A stretch of DNA of 64,000 bases from Escherichia coli DSM 30083 = JCM 1649 = ATCC 11775 (GCF_003697165.2 NZ_CP033092.2:3410001-3474000); one strand, 5' to 3'; positions 38,983-47,630 are shown, counted from the stretch's first letter. Program-made: numbers and translations. Notes: generated by a model not told the origin, from the letters alone.

Positions 38983-39405
38983 CTCCAGGAACGACATTTT
39001 AAATCAACAAATTACCGCGCCATCTCTGCGTTCACACGTTCCACCACCTCAAAATATGTAAAACCTTGCAAGCCATTGCGAGGCCTTATGTGTCTCAGTT
39101 TTGTTCCTCTTTTTTATACTAAAAAACACAGCAATTGAGGATAAACCTCATGCTATTATCGCTAATATGCATCTAAAGGCATGGCACTTGAATAGATAAA
39201 AACTCCACAAAGAAAAAAATAATTAGCCCATAAAACCACAATACAAAACACAAACAGACAATTAAACTAAAAAACTGACAGCGCATTGTGACAAAAATCC
39301 AATGTTAAACAAAATATAAACAGTGGGGCAATATACAATTGACTCATTAAGTTAGATATAAAAAATACATACTCAATCATTAAAACGATTGAATGGAGAC
39401 CTTTT
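38983..39405. other. AT-rich non-coding stretch upstream of ompT
   Basis: About 420 bp with no supportable gene; it is markedly AT-rich. It contains a -35-like TTGACT near 39340 and an inverted repeat, TCAATC at 39373-39378 and GATTGA at 39387-39392, ending just before the ompT Shine-Dalgarno (GGAGA). The K-12 neighbour envY is not present here. Confidence 0.6.
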
Positions 39406-40359
39406 ATGCGGGCGAAACTTCTGGGAATAGTCCTGACACCCCCTATTGCGATCAGCTCTTTTGCTTCTACCGAGACTTTATCGTTTACTCCTGACAACAT
39501 AAATGCGGACATTAGTCTTGGAACTCTGAGCGGAAAAACAAAAGAGCGTGTTTATCTAGCCGAAGAAGGAGGCCGAAAAGTCAGTCAACTTGACTGGAAA
39601 TTCAATAACGCTGCAATTATTAAAGGTGCAATTAATTGGGATTTGATGCCCCAGATATCTATCGGGGCTGCTGGCTGGACAACACTCGGCAGCCGAGGTG
39701 GCAATATGGTCGATCAGGACTGGATGGATTCCAGTAACCCCGGAACCTGGACGGATGAAAGTAGACACCCTGATACACAACTCAATTATGCCAACGAATT
39801 TGATCTGAATATCAAAGGCTGGCTCCTCAACGAACCCAATTACCGCCTGGGACTCATGGCCGGATATCAGGAAAGCCGTTATAGCTTTACAGCCAGAGGT
39901 GGTTCCTATATCTACAGTTCTGAGGAGGGATTCAGAGATGATATCGGCTCCTTCCCGAATGGAGAAAGAGCAATCGGCTACAAACAACGTTTTAAAATTC
40001 CCTACATTGGCTTGACTGGAAGTTATCGTTATGAAGATTTTGAGCTAGGTGGCACATTTAAATACAGCGGCTGGGTGGAAGCATCTGATAACGATGAGCA
40101 CTATGACCCAGGAAAAAGAATCACTTATCGCAGTAAAGTCAAAGACCAAAATTACTATTCTGTTGCAGTCAATGCAGGTTATTACGTAACACCTAACGCA
40201 AAAGTTTATGTTGAAGGCGCATGGAATCGGGTTACGAATAAAAAAGGTAATACTTCACTTTATGATCACAATGATAACACTTCTGACTACAGCAAAAATG
40301 GTGCAGGCATAGAAAACTATAACTTCATCACTACTGCTGGTCTTAAGTACACCTTTTAA
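39406..40359 (+). CDS. ompT: Outer-membrane protease OmpT (omptin)
   Basis: OmpT is an outer-membrane aspartate/histidine endoprotease cutting between paired basic residues; it degrades antimicrobial peptides. The 317-residue precursor has a 20-residue signal peptide ending ISSFA, then a 10-strand barrel. Catalytic residues are present: Asp83 and Asp85 (mature numbering, MVDQDW) and the Asp-His pair in NDEHYD. Near identity to K-12 OmpT; one change is a second Pro (LTPPIA) in the signal peptide. Carried on the prophage remnant, so originally acquired. Confidence 0.97.
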   Translation: MRAKLLGIVLTPPIAISSFASTETLSFTPDNINADISLGTLSGKTKERVYLAEEGGRKVSQLDWKFNNAAIIKGAINWDLMPQISIGAAGWTTLGSRGGNMVDQDWMDSSNPGTWTDESRHPDTQLNYANEFDLNIKGWLLNEPNYRLGLMAGYQESRYSFTARGGSYIYSSEEGFRDDIGSFPNGERAIGYKQRFKIPYIGLTGSYRYEDFELGGTFKYSGWVEASDNDEHYDPGKRITYRSKVKDQNYYSVAVNAGYYVTPNAKVYVEGAWNRVTNKKGNTSLYDHNDNTSDYSKNGAGIENYNFITTAGLKYTF

Positions 40360-40378
40360 CAACGTTAAATAGATTTTC

Positions 40379-40407
40379 TCCCCGGTGGTATTGTATAGCC
40401 CCGGGGA
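40379..40407 (+). terminator. Hairpin downstream of ompT
   Basis: TCCCCGG (40379-40385) pairs with CCGGGGA (40401-40407), 20 bp after the ompT stop, followed by ATTTGTTT. A plausible intrinsic terminator. No gene is seen from here to about 40600. Confidence 0.65.
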
Positions 40408-40602
40408 ATTTGTTTACCGTTAAAAGCAAACAATATCCCCTAATCTTGTAAGCATTTAACCTGCGTCCTGGCGTGTAACCTCTTACCGCAACACAAGACT
40501 CAATATATTCAAATTCGTTATGCCGTGGCATCATTTAACCCCTTGTAATTCATCGCTATAATTGATTTAATTCACAAATAAAACTATAACATAGTGAAAC
40601 TA

Positions 40603-41259
40603 ATGAAAAAAAACACAGATGATGGGGCTAAAATTTACACACCACTTACCCTAAAGCTTTATGACTGGTGGGTTTTGGGTGTATCAAATCGGCTTGCATG
40701 GGGATGTCCTACAAAGGAACACCTTCTTCCACACTTTCTGGAACATTTAGGTAACAACCATCTGGATATTGGTGTTGGAACTGGGTTTTACCTTACTCAC
40801 GTACCTGAGAGTAGTCTGATATCTTTAATGGATTTGAACGAAGCTAGCCTGAACGCGGCATCGACAAGGGCTGGGGAATCAAAAATTAAACATAAAATTA
40901 GCCATGATGTTTTTGATCCTTATCCCGCGGCGTTACATGGTCAATTTGATTCCATTTCCATGTTTTACCTTCTTCACTGCCTGCCTGGAAATATATCTAC
41001 AAAAAGCTGTGTAATACGCAATGCGGCGCAGGCCTTAACTGACGATGGAACTCTATACGGAGCCACAATTCTTGGTGACGGCGTTGTGCACAATAGCTTC
41101 GGTCAAAAACTGATGCGCATTTACAATCAAAAAGGCATCTTTTCAAACACAAAAGATTCCGAAGAAGGCTTAACACATATACTCTCAGAGCATTTCGAGA
41201 ATGTTAAAACCAAGGTTAAAGGTACTGTAGTAATGTTTTCCGCTTCAGGGAAAAAATAG
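40603..41259 (+). CDS. ybcY: SAM-dependent methyltransferase, YbcY type
   Basis: A 218-residue class I methyltransferase: glycine-rich SAM motif LDIGVGTGFYL near residue 57, then acidic SLMDLNEAS, and DSISMFYLLHCLPG near 130. The substrate is unknown. I used the ATG at 40603; a GTG three codons earlier is also in frame, and neither has a clear Shine-Dalgarno. It sits in the prophage remnant downstream of ompT. In K-12 the ybcY gene is annotated in DLP12 and believed disrupted; here the reading frame is whole. Confidence 0.8.
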   Translation: MKKNTDDGAKIYTPLTLKLYDWWVLGVSNRLAWGCPTKEHLLPHFLEHLGNNHLDIGVGTGFYLTHVPESSLISLMDLNEASLNAASTRAGESKIKHKISHDVFDPYPAALHGQFDSISMFYLLHCLPGNISTKSCVIRNAAQALTDDGTLYGATILGDGVVHNSFGQKLMRIYNQKGIFSNTKDSEEGLTHILSEHFENVKTKVKGTVVMFSASGKK

Positions 41260-41265
41260 CATCCA

Positions 41266-41300
41266 GCCGCAGCACGTTCTTGCGCACGACGTGCTGCGGC
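41266..41300. terminator. Strong hairpin between ybcY and tail-fibre gene
   Basis: GCCGCAGCACGT and ACGTGCTGCGGC form a perfect 12-bp stem around an 11-nt loop. On the reverse strand a T6 run follows 9 bases beyond the stem. It lies between two convergent genes and may serve both. Confidence 0.6.
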
Positions 41301-41313
41301 ATAATCCCAATGA

Positions 41314-41692
41314 TTACTCTCTGACAGGGTTCACAGGCCACTCAATATCAGGGGCAGTTGATGTATCAACTCGGTTCAGCAACACCCGATACATCTTACA
41401 GGCTTCCAGCAACGAGGTTTCTTCCTCCGTATCCTTTATCCATGATGTGCCGTTCCACTTCTGAAACTCCCCTGCCGGGGATAACCAGGTAACATTTTCC
41501 GGTAACGGACCGAGCTCAGAAATAAATAACGCGTCCCCTGATGCCACGTCATAAACCGTTTTACCCCGATGGTCTTCAACGAGATGCCACGATGCCTCAT
41601 CACTGTTGAAAACAACCACGAAGCCAGCCGGAATATCTGGCGGTGCAATATCAGTACTGTTTGCAGGCAAACCTGTATGAGGTGGAATGGCA
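41314..41692 (-). pseudogene. Phage tail-fibre assembly protein (Tfa family), truncated
   Basis: Reads as the C-terminal part of lambdoid Tfa chaperones such as DLP12/Rac tfa (NSTDIAPPDIPAGF, SWHLVEDHRGKTVYD, TAPDIEW near the end). The frame can be followed back to about 41692 (IPPHTGLPAN), where homology stops abruptly at integrase sequence, so the N-terminal 40 or so residues are lost. Compared with full-length Tfa (about 190 residues) an internal block of roughly 40 residues after KDTE also appears deleted in frame. An ATG-less or 118-codon product might be made but would not be a functional chaperone. Confidence 0.8.
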
Positions 41693-41699
41693 CAAGAGA

Positions 41700-42304
41700 C
41701 TTACAAAAGAATCAGGAAAAACGCCTGATTGATGAGAGCCCCAAGCCACTGAAATCTGTCGTCAAGTTTGCGCTGGTAACTGTTCTGAGAAAGTCGAACA
41801 TCATAAATCTGGAGTGGCAACAGATTGACATGCAGCGACAAGTTGCCAGGGTGAATCCAGAAGATAGCAAATCAAATCGCGCCATTGGTGTGGCGCTGAA
41901 CGATACCGCCTCTAAAGTGCTGCATGATCAAACAGGCAAGCATCACAAATGTGGGTGTACATACCAGGGCGGCTAAGCGAGCAGATGGAACATCAATGCC
42001 TGCGCTCAGGAAGATGCGCATTGACAGCAAGACAGCATGGCTATCAGCTTGTCGTCGTGCAGGAGTTGAAAATTTCCGTTTCCATGACCTCTGGCATACC
42101 CGGGCAAGCAGGTTGATTCCGTCAGGCGTCCCATTATCAGTGCTTCAGGAAATGGGCGGATGGGAGTCCAGAGAAATGGTTCGTAGATATGCTCACCTTG
42201 CGCCTAATCATTTGACTGAGCACGCGAGGAAAATAGACGACATTTTTGGTGATAATGTCCCACTCTGGAATTATAGAAGAAATAAAGAAGGCGTAACTGA
42301 TTGA
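41700..42304 (+). pseudogene. intD: DLP12/P22-type integrase, broken
   Basis: C-terminal half of a tyrosine recombinase. RLIDESPKPLKSVVKFAL to about 41970 continues after a frameshift (near 41950) with AKRADGTSMPALRKMRI through NHLTEHARKIDDIFG. The N-terminal half is missing, and a short block just before RLIDE seems deleted too. The conserved HDLRH box is HDLWH, so a catalytic Arg is lost, although the Tyr of VRRYAHL remains. It is adjacent to argU exactly as intD is in K-12. Non-functional on three counts. Confidence 0.88.
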
Positions 42305-42311
42305 ATTTTAA

Positions 42312-42388
42312 TGGCGCGCCCTGCAGGATTCGAACCTGCGGCCCACGACTTAGAAGGTCGTTGCTCTATCCAACTGAGCTAAGGGCGC
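42312..42388 (-). tRNA. argU: tRNA-Arg(UCU)
   Basis: The reverse strand reads GCGCCCTTAGCTCAGTTGGA at the 5' end, an anticodon loop CTTCTAA (anticodon TCT), T-loop GTTCGAATC, and ends GGGCGCGCCA with encoded CCA: a complete 77-nt cloverleaf with a 7-bp acceptor stem. argU decodes the rare AGA/AGG codons. Its 3' part is the phage attachment core, duplicated at 38939. Confidence 0.98.
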
Positions 42389-42658
42389 ATTGATACCACG
42401 GTGTGCTGTAATCGCGTGAATTATACGGTCAACCCTTGCTGAGTCAATGGCTTTTGAACCAGTTGCTGAACAAGTGTACGACCGCATCTGATGTAGCTCA
42501 CTATGGCGGCAAACCAACGACGGTTATCATGATAGGTGTGAATCAGCCAGGTACAGAAGGTTTTACTTTTCAGAAAACGAAAACTGACAGCGCGCCACGC
42601 TTCTGACAAAATAGACGCATCCCCTTCGACCTACGTAACAGATGGAATCCTCTCTCTG

Positions 42659-43525
42659 ATGGCAGCAAAGATTATTGACGGTAAAACGATTGCGCAGCAG
42701 GTGCGCTCTGAAGTTGCTCAAAAAGTTCAGGCGCGTATTGCAGCCGGACTGCGGGCACCAGGACTGGCCGTTGTGCTGGTGGGCAGTAACCCTGCATCGC
42801 AAATTTATGTCGCAAGCAAACGCAAGGCTTGTGAAGAAGTCGGGTTCGTCTCCCGCTCTTATGACCTCCCGGAAACCACCAGCGAAGCGGAGCTGCTGGA
42901 GCTTATCGATGCGCTGAATGCCGACAACACCATTGATGGCATTCTGGTTCAACTGCCGTTACCGGCGGGTATTGATAACGTCAAAGTGCTGGAACGTATT
43001 CATCCGGACAAAGACGTGGACGGTTTCCATCCTTACAACGTCGGTCGTCTGTGCCAGCGCGCGCCACGTCTGCGTCCCTGTACCCCGCGCGGTATCGTCA
43101 CGCTGCTTGAGCGTTACAACATTGATACCTTCGGCCTTAACGCCGTGGTGATTGGCGCATCGAATATCGTCGGTCGCCCAATGAGCATGGAACTGCTGCT
43201 GGCAGGTTGCACCACCACCGTGACTCACCGTTTCACTAAAAATCTGCGTCACCACGTAGAAAATGCCGATCTACTGATCGTTGCCGTCGGCAAGCCGGGC
43301 TTTATTCCTGGTGACTGGATCAAAGAAGGCGCAATTGTGATTGATGTCGGCATCAACCGTCTGGAAAATGGCAAAGTTGTGGGCGACGTCGTGTTTGAAG
43401 ACGCGGCTAAACGCGCCTCATACATTACGCCTGTTCCGGGCGGCGTTGGCCCGATGACGGTTGCCACGCTGATTGAAAACACGCTACAGGCGTGCGTTGA
43501 ATATCATGATCCACAGGGTGAGTAA
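42659..43525 (+). CDS. folD: Bifunctional methylene-THF dehydrogenase/methenyl-THF cyclohydrolase FolD
   Basis: FolD interconverts 5,10-methylene-THF and 10-formyl-THF using NADP, an essential one-carbon step. The 288-residue product shows [11 protein letters not shown] (catalytic Lys near 54), [10 protein letters not shown] near 95, the Rossmann segment [12 protein letters not shown] near 160 and [10 protein letters not shown] near 260. The 270 bp upstream (42389-42658) to argU hold no gene; the K-12 sfmACDHF-fimZ cluster normally found here is missing. Confidence 0.98.
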
Positions 43526-43526
43526 C

Positions 43527-43739
43527 ATGGCGACATTTTCTTTAGGTAAACATCCGCACGTTGAGCTGTGCGACTTGCTGAAACTGGAAGGCTGGAGCGA
43601 AAGCGGCGCGCAGGCGAAAATCGCGATAGCAGAAGGCCAGGTGAAAGTCGACGGTGCGGTTGAAACGCGCAAACGCTGCAAAATTGTCGCCGGTCAGACA
43701 GTGAGTTTTGCAGGTCACAGCGTACAGGTTGTTGCCTGA
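43527..43739 (+). CDS. ybcJ: S4-like RNA-binding protein YbcJ
   Basis: A 70-residue single-domain S4-type RNA-binding protein (LLKLEGWSESGAQAKIAIAE followed by GQVKVDG and KRCKIVAGQTV). The start ATG is one base after the folD stop, so the pair is coupled. The RNA target is unknown. The upstream in-frame extension overlaps folD and is ignored. Confidence 0.93.
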   Translation: MATFSLGKHPHVELCDLLKLEGWSESGAQAKIAIAEGQVKVDGAVETRKRCKIVAGQTVSFAGHSVQVVA

Positions 43740-43747
43740 TCCCTTTC

Positions 43748-43776
43748 CCGGCCTGTATCAACAGGCCGGTTCTCTT
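43748..43776 (+). terminator. Terminator of folD-ybcJ
   Basis: CCGGCCTGT-ATCA-ACAGGCCGG is a perfect 9-bp stem with a tetraloop followed by TTCTCTTTT, 8 bp after the ybcJ stop. Confidence 0.9.
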
Positions 43777-43846
43777 TTCAGACTTTTGCCCTCTACGCCC
43801 CGTTCATCCATGCTGATAGCATCGACATTTTGCCGAAGCGACCATC

Positions 43847-44368
43847 ATGCCAACCGTTATTACGCACGCCGCCGTTCCCCTATGCATTGGTTTAGGGTTG
43901 GGTTCGAAAGCCATCCCTCCGCGTCTGTTATTTGCCGGAATCATCCTGGCGATGCTGCCCGATGCTGATGTATTGTCGTTTAAATTTGGCGTTGCTTACG
44001 GCAATGTTTTTGGTCATCGCGGGTTTACCCATTCGCTGGTGTTTGCGTTTGTTGTCCCGCTGTTATGTGTGCTGATTGGACGTCGATGGTTCAGGGCTGG
44101 GCTGATTCGCTGCTGGCTGTTTTTAACCGTCTCGTTGCTATCGCACAGCTTGCTGGATTCGGTAACCACTGGCGGTAAAGGGGTTGGCTGGCTGTGGCCG
44201 TGGTCAGATGAACGCTTTTTCGCTCCCTGGCAGGTGATTAAAGTCGCGCCGTTTGCATTGTCTCGTTACACCACGCCGTACGGGCATCAGGTGATTATTT
44301 CTGAATTGATGTGGGTGTGGTTGCCGGGGATGCTACTGATGGGAATGTTGTGGTGGCGCAGACGATAA
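43847..44368 (+). CDS. ybcI: Inner-membrane protein YbcI (DUF457, predicted metal-dependent hydrolase)
   Basis: A 173-residue membrane protein of the YdjM/DUF457 family. Conserved His/Asp residues lie in THAAVPLCIG at the N-terminus, AMLPDADVL near 38, HRGFTHSLV near 57 and SHSLLDSVTTGG near 98. These suggest a membrane metal-dependent hydrolase, but the substrate is unknown. Several hydrophobic spans separate the motifs. Convergent with cysS. Confidence 0.9.
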   Translation: MPTVITHAAVPLCIGLGLGSKAIPPRLLFAGIILAMLPDADVLSFKFGVAYGNVFGHRGFTHSLVFAFVVPLLCVLIGRRWFRAGLIRCWLFLTVSLLSHSLLDSVTTGGKGVGWLWPWSDERFFAPWQVIKVAPFALSRYTTPYGHQVIISELMWVWLPGMLLMGMLWWRRR

Positions 44369-44392
44369 CCGGATGCGAAAACTCGCATCCGG
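44369..44392. terminator. Bidirectional hairpin between ybcI and cysS
   Basis: CCGGATGCGA-AAAC-TCGCATCCGG is a perfect 10-bp stem with a 4-nt loop in the 35-bp gap between the convergent genes. It lacks long T runs on either side but is the only candidate stop for both. Confidence 0.7.
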
Positions 44393-44403
44393 CAATAGCG
44401 CAA

Positions 44404-45789
44404 TTACTTACGACGCCAGGTGGTCCCTTGCGGGCCATCTTCCAGCACGATCCCCATCTCGTTAAGGCGGTCACGCGCCGCATCTGCCGCCGCCCAGTCT
44501 TTCGCTTTACGGGCATCCAGACGCTGTTGAATTAACGCTTCAATCTCAGCCACTTCGCTGTCGTCTGCCTGCGCACCGCTTTGCAGGAACGCTTCCGGTT
44601 CTTGCTCCAGCAGGCCCAATACGGCAGAAAGTTTACGCAGGTGAGACGCCATTGCATTCGCCGCTGCCATATCTTCTGCTTTCAGACGGTTCACTTCACG
44701 CGCCATATCAAACAGCACGGAATAGGCTTCCGGGGTGTTGAAATCGTCGTCCATTGCTTCAATAAAGCGCGCTTCAAACGCTTCGCCACCGGCAGGCGCA
44801 ACGGTTTTGTCTGTGCCGCGCAAGGCAGTATAGAGACGTTCCAGCGCCGCACGCGCCTGTTTCAGGTTCTCTTCGCTGTAGTTCAGCTGGCTGCGATAGT
44901 GACCCGACATCAGGAAGTAACGCACAGTTTCCGCATCGTAGTATTTCAGCACGTCACGCACGGTGAAGAAGTTACCCAGCGATTTAGACATCTTCTCGCG
45001 GTCAACCATCACCATACCGGAGTGCATCCAGTAATTCACATACTGGCCATCGTGCGCACAGGTGGACTGGGCAATTTCGTTCTCGTGGTGCGGGAACATC
45101 AGGTCAGAACCGCCGCCGTGGATATCAAAGTGGTTACCCAACTGTTTGCAGTTCATTGCCGAACACTCAATGTGCCAGCCAGGACGGCCCGCGCCCCACG
45201 GAGACGGCCAGCTCGGTTCGCCCTCTTTCGACATCTTCCACAGAACGAAGTCCATCGGGTTACGTTTGTCATCGACCACGTCAACGCGCGCGCCTGCCTG
45301 CAGCTGATCGAGATCCTGACGCGACAGCACGCCATATGTCGGATCGGTCGGGACGTCGAACATCACGTCGCCGTTGTCCGCCACATAAGCGTGACCTTTA
45401 GCGATCAGTTGTTCAGTGAGTTCAATAATTTCGGCGATATGGTGCGTCGCGCGCGGCTCCATATCCGGGCGCAGAATGTTCAAAGCATCAAAATCTTTGT
45501 GCATTTCGGCGATCATGCGATCCACCAGCGCCACAAAGCTTTCGCCATTTTCATTGGCGCGTTTGATGATTTTGTCGTCGATATCAGTAATGTTGCGCAC
45601 ATACTTCAGCTTATAGCCGAGGAAACGCAGATAGCGCGCAACCACGTCAAAGGCAACAAAGGTACGCCCGTGACCGATATGACAGAGATCGTAAACGGTG
45701 ATTCCACACACGTACATGCCGACTTCCCCGGCGTGAATAGGCTTAAATTCCTCTTTTTGGCGTGTCAGAGTATTGAAGATTTTTAGCAT
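44404..45789 (-). CDS. cysS: Cysteinyl-tRNA synthetase
   Basis: CysS charges tRNA-Cys. The 461-residue class I synthetase shows [16 protein letters not shown] (HIGH motif and the first zinc Cys) near residue 28, further zinc ligands in WHIECSAM and [15 protein letters not shown] near 205-240, and KMSKSLGN near 266. It is divergent from ppiB. The long open frame on the opposite strand is a codon-usage shadow. Confidence 0.98.
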
Positions 45790-45962
45790 CGAAGATTCCG
45801 TTTAGACATGTGTGGGTAATTGAGTTGCGTATAATACCCATATTTCCCGCGCGAATCAGCATACATTGCGAGATGATCCGATCGTGCGGTTATGCTATAA
45901 CACCACCCTATATATGACCCGAACCGGGTTGAAGCACCAATCAAACGGAACAGGATGCAAAA

Positions 45963-46457
45963 ATGGTTACTTTCCACACCAATCACGGCGATATTGTCAT
46001 CAAAACTTTTGACGATAAAGCACCTGAAACAGTTAAAAACTTCCTGGACTACTGCCGCGAAGGTTTTTACAACAACACCATTTTCCACCGTGTTATCAAC
46101 GGCTTTATGATTCAGGGCGGCGGTTTTGAACCGGGCATGAAACAAAAAGCCACCAAAGACCCGATCAAAAACGAAGCGAACAACGGTCTGAAAAATACCC
46201 GTGGTACGCTGGCAATGGCCCGTACTCAGGCACCGCACTCTGCAACTGCCCAGTTCTTCATCAACGTGGTTGATAACGACTTCCTGAACTTCTCTGGCGA
46301 AAGCCTGCAAGGTTGGGGCTACTGCGTATTTGCTGAAGTGGTTGAAGGCATGGACGTGGTAGACAAAATCAAAGGTGTGGCAACCGGTCGTAGCGGTATG
46401 CACCAGGACGTGCCAAAAGAAGACGTTATCATTGAAAGCGTGACCGTTAGCGAGTAA
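45963..46457 (+). CDS. ppiB: Peptidyl-prolyl cis-trans isomerase B (cyclophilin)
   Basis: PpiB is the cytoplasmic cyclophilin-type prolyl isomerase. The 164-residue product has no signal peptide and contains FHRVINGFMIQGGGF near residue 42, the central AMARTQAPHSATAQFFIN and GWGYCVFAEVVEGMDVVD. The stop is 2 bp before lpxH, so they share a transcript. Confidence 0.97.
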   Translation: MVTFHTNHGDIVIKTFDDKAPETVKNFLDYCREGFYNNTIFHRVINGFMIQGGGFEPGMKQKATKDPIKNEANNGLKNTRGTLAMARTQAPHSATAQFFINVVDNDFLNFSGESLQGWGYCVFAEVVEGMDVVDKIKGVATGRSGMHQDVPKEDVIIESVTVSE

Positions 46458-46459
46458 TC

Positions 46460-47182
46460 GTGGCGACACTCTTTATTGCAGATCTTCATCTCTGCGTGGA
46501 AGAACCGGCGATCACCGCCGGTTTTCTGCGTTTTTTAGCGGGGGAGGCCCGCAAGGCCGATGCGCTGTATATTCTTGGCGATCTGTTTGAAGCCTGGATC
46601 GGCGACGACGATCCCAACCCACTTCATCACCAGATGGCCGCAGCAATCAAAGCGGTATCCGATTCCGGCGTTCCCTGTTATTTCATTCATGGCAACCGTG
46701 ATTTTCTGCTCGGCAAACGCTTTGCCCGTGAAAGCGGCATGACGTTATTGCCGGAAGAAAAGGTGCTCGAACTTTATGGTCGTCGGGTGTTGATTATGCA
46801 TGGCGACACGCTGTGCACCGATGACGCGGGTTATCAGGCTTTTCGCGCCAAAGTCCACAAACCCTGGCTGCAAACGCTATTTCTCGCCCTGCCGTTGTTT
46901 GTGCGCAAACGCATTGCCGCGCGAATGCGCGCGAACAGCAAAGAAGCCAACAGCAGTAAATCGCTGGCGATCATGGACGTTAACCAAAACGCGGTGGTCA
47001 GTGCGATGGAAAAACATCAAGTGCAATGGCTGATCCACGGGCATACCCATCGCCCGGCGGTGCATGAACTTATCGCCAATCAGCAACCTGCTTTTCGCGT
47101 GGTACTGGGTGCCTGGCATACAGAAGGTTCGATGGTGAAAGTCACGGCGGATGACGTTGAGCTGATTCATTTTCCTTTCTGA
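46460..47182 (+). CDS. lpxH: UDP-2,3-diacylglucosamine diphosphatase LpxH
   Basis: LpxH cuts UDP-2,3-diacylglucosamine to lipid X, an essential step of lipid A synthesis at the inner-membrane face. The 240-residue calcineurin-like phosphoesterase starts at GTG (46460) and shows all metal motifs: IADLHL, GDLFEAWIGDD, HGNRDF, MHGDTLC and HGHTHRP. Two bases separate it from ppiB. Confidence 0.97.
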   Translation: MATLFIADLHLCVEEPAITAGFLRFLAGEARKADALYILGDLFEAWIGDDDPNPLHHQMAAAIKAVSDSGVPCYFIHGNRDFLLGKRFARESGMTLLPEEKVLELYGRRVLIMHGDTLCTDDAGYQAFRAKVHKPWLQTLFLALPLFVRKRIAARMRANSKEANSSKSLAIMDVNQNAVVSAMEKHQVQWLIHGHTHRPAVHELIANQQPAFRVVLGAWHTEGSMVKVTADDVELIHFPF

Positions 47183-47292
47183 CCACGAATGGACAGATTC
47201 TGAAAAAGCACCGAACTAACGCAACCTGTATATCTTTTTTAAAATCAGCAAGGTAATAATCTCTGAGTGAAATAACAACAGGGAATATTATT

Positions 47293-47622
47293 ATGCAACG
47301 CTGCAACGGATTTTTGATTTCTGGCATCGCCCTTACGGCAGGAGCGCCACTGTGTATTAGCTGGTTCGGTCTTGTCGGCTTCTATTTTGGCGCATTGTCA
47401 CTGGTAGCTGCGGCGGTCATTTCCTGGATAGTCTATTTCTGGCTCATTTATTTAGTACTCACCCGCCCCCATAACCAACGTTTTGTAGAAAGATTTATAT
47501 TGATTGTCGGTATTTGCTTTTTTCCATGGAGCATTGTGTTGATATGGGCATTCTTTGCCAGTTCAGCCAGAGCGCATAATCAACACGCAGAACAAATTAA
47601 AAACTCAACAACTGACGGTTAA
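47293..47622 (+). CDS. Unrecognised small membrane protein between lpxH and purE
   Basis: I do not recognise this gene. The 109-residue product starts at an ATG behind CAGGGA and has three likely membrane spans (about residues 8-27, 31-54 and 68-92), with a basic loop RPHNQRFVERF between the second and third and a polar tail AHNQHAEQIKNSTTDG. The base composition is lower in GC than the flanking lpxH and purE. It ends 8 bp before the PurR box of purE. My recollection of K-12 has no annotated gene here. It may be a real strain-variable gene; an accidental frame is less likely given the hydropathy pattern and ribosome site. Confidence 0.6.
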   Translation: MQRCNGFLISGIALTAGAPLCISWFGLVGFYFGALSLVAAAVISWIVYFWLIYLVLTRPHNQRFVERFILIVGICFFPWSIVLIWAFFASSARAHNQHAEQIKNSTTDG

Positions 47623-47630
47623 TTCCGCCT

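Larger units (their letters stand above)
38939..42388. mobile_element. DLP12-like prophage remnant in argU
   Basis: The segment lies between a partial copy of the argU tRNA (38939-38982) and intact argU (42312-42388), the two attachment ends of DLP12 in K-12. It holds only ompT, a ybcY-type methyltransferase, a truncated tail-fibre assembly gene and a broken integrase. The composition is AT-richer than both flanks. The phage core is gone, and tail and int pieces are directly joined near 41.70 kb, showing a large internal deletion. The element cannot excise unaided because its integrase is dead. Confidence 0.88.

Noticed and set aside
42421..42609. 62-codon reverse frame between argU and folD
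   Set aside because: No ribosome site and no recognisable domain. It lies in the folD upstream region and could be chance.
44581..45786. 401-codon open frame on the forward strand opposite cysS
   Set aside because: It mirrors cysS almost end to end, has no ribosome site and a His/Arg/Phe-rich product typical of antisense frames in strongly codon-biased genes.
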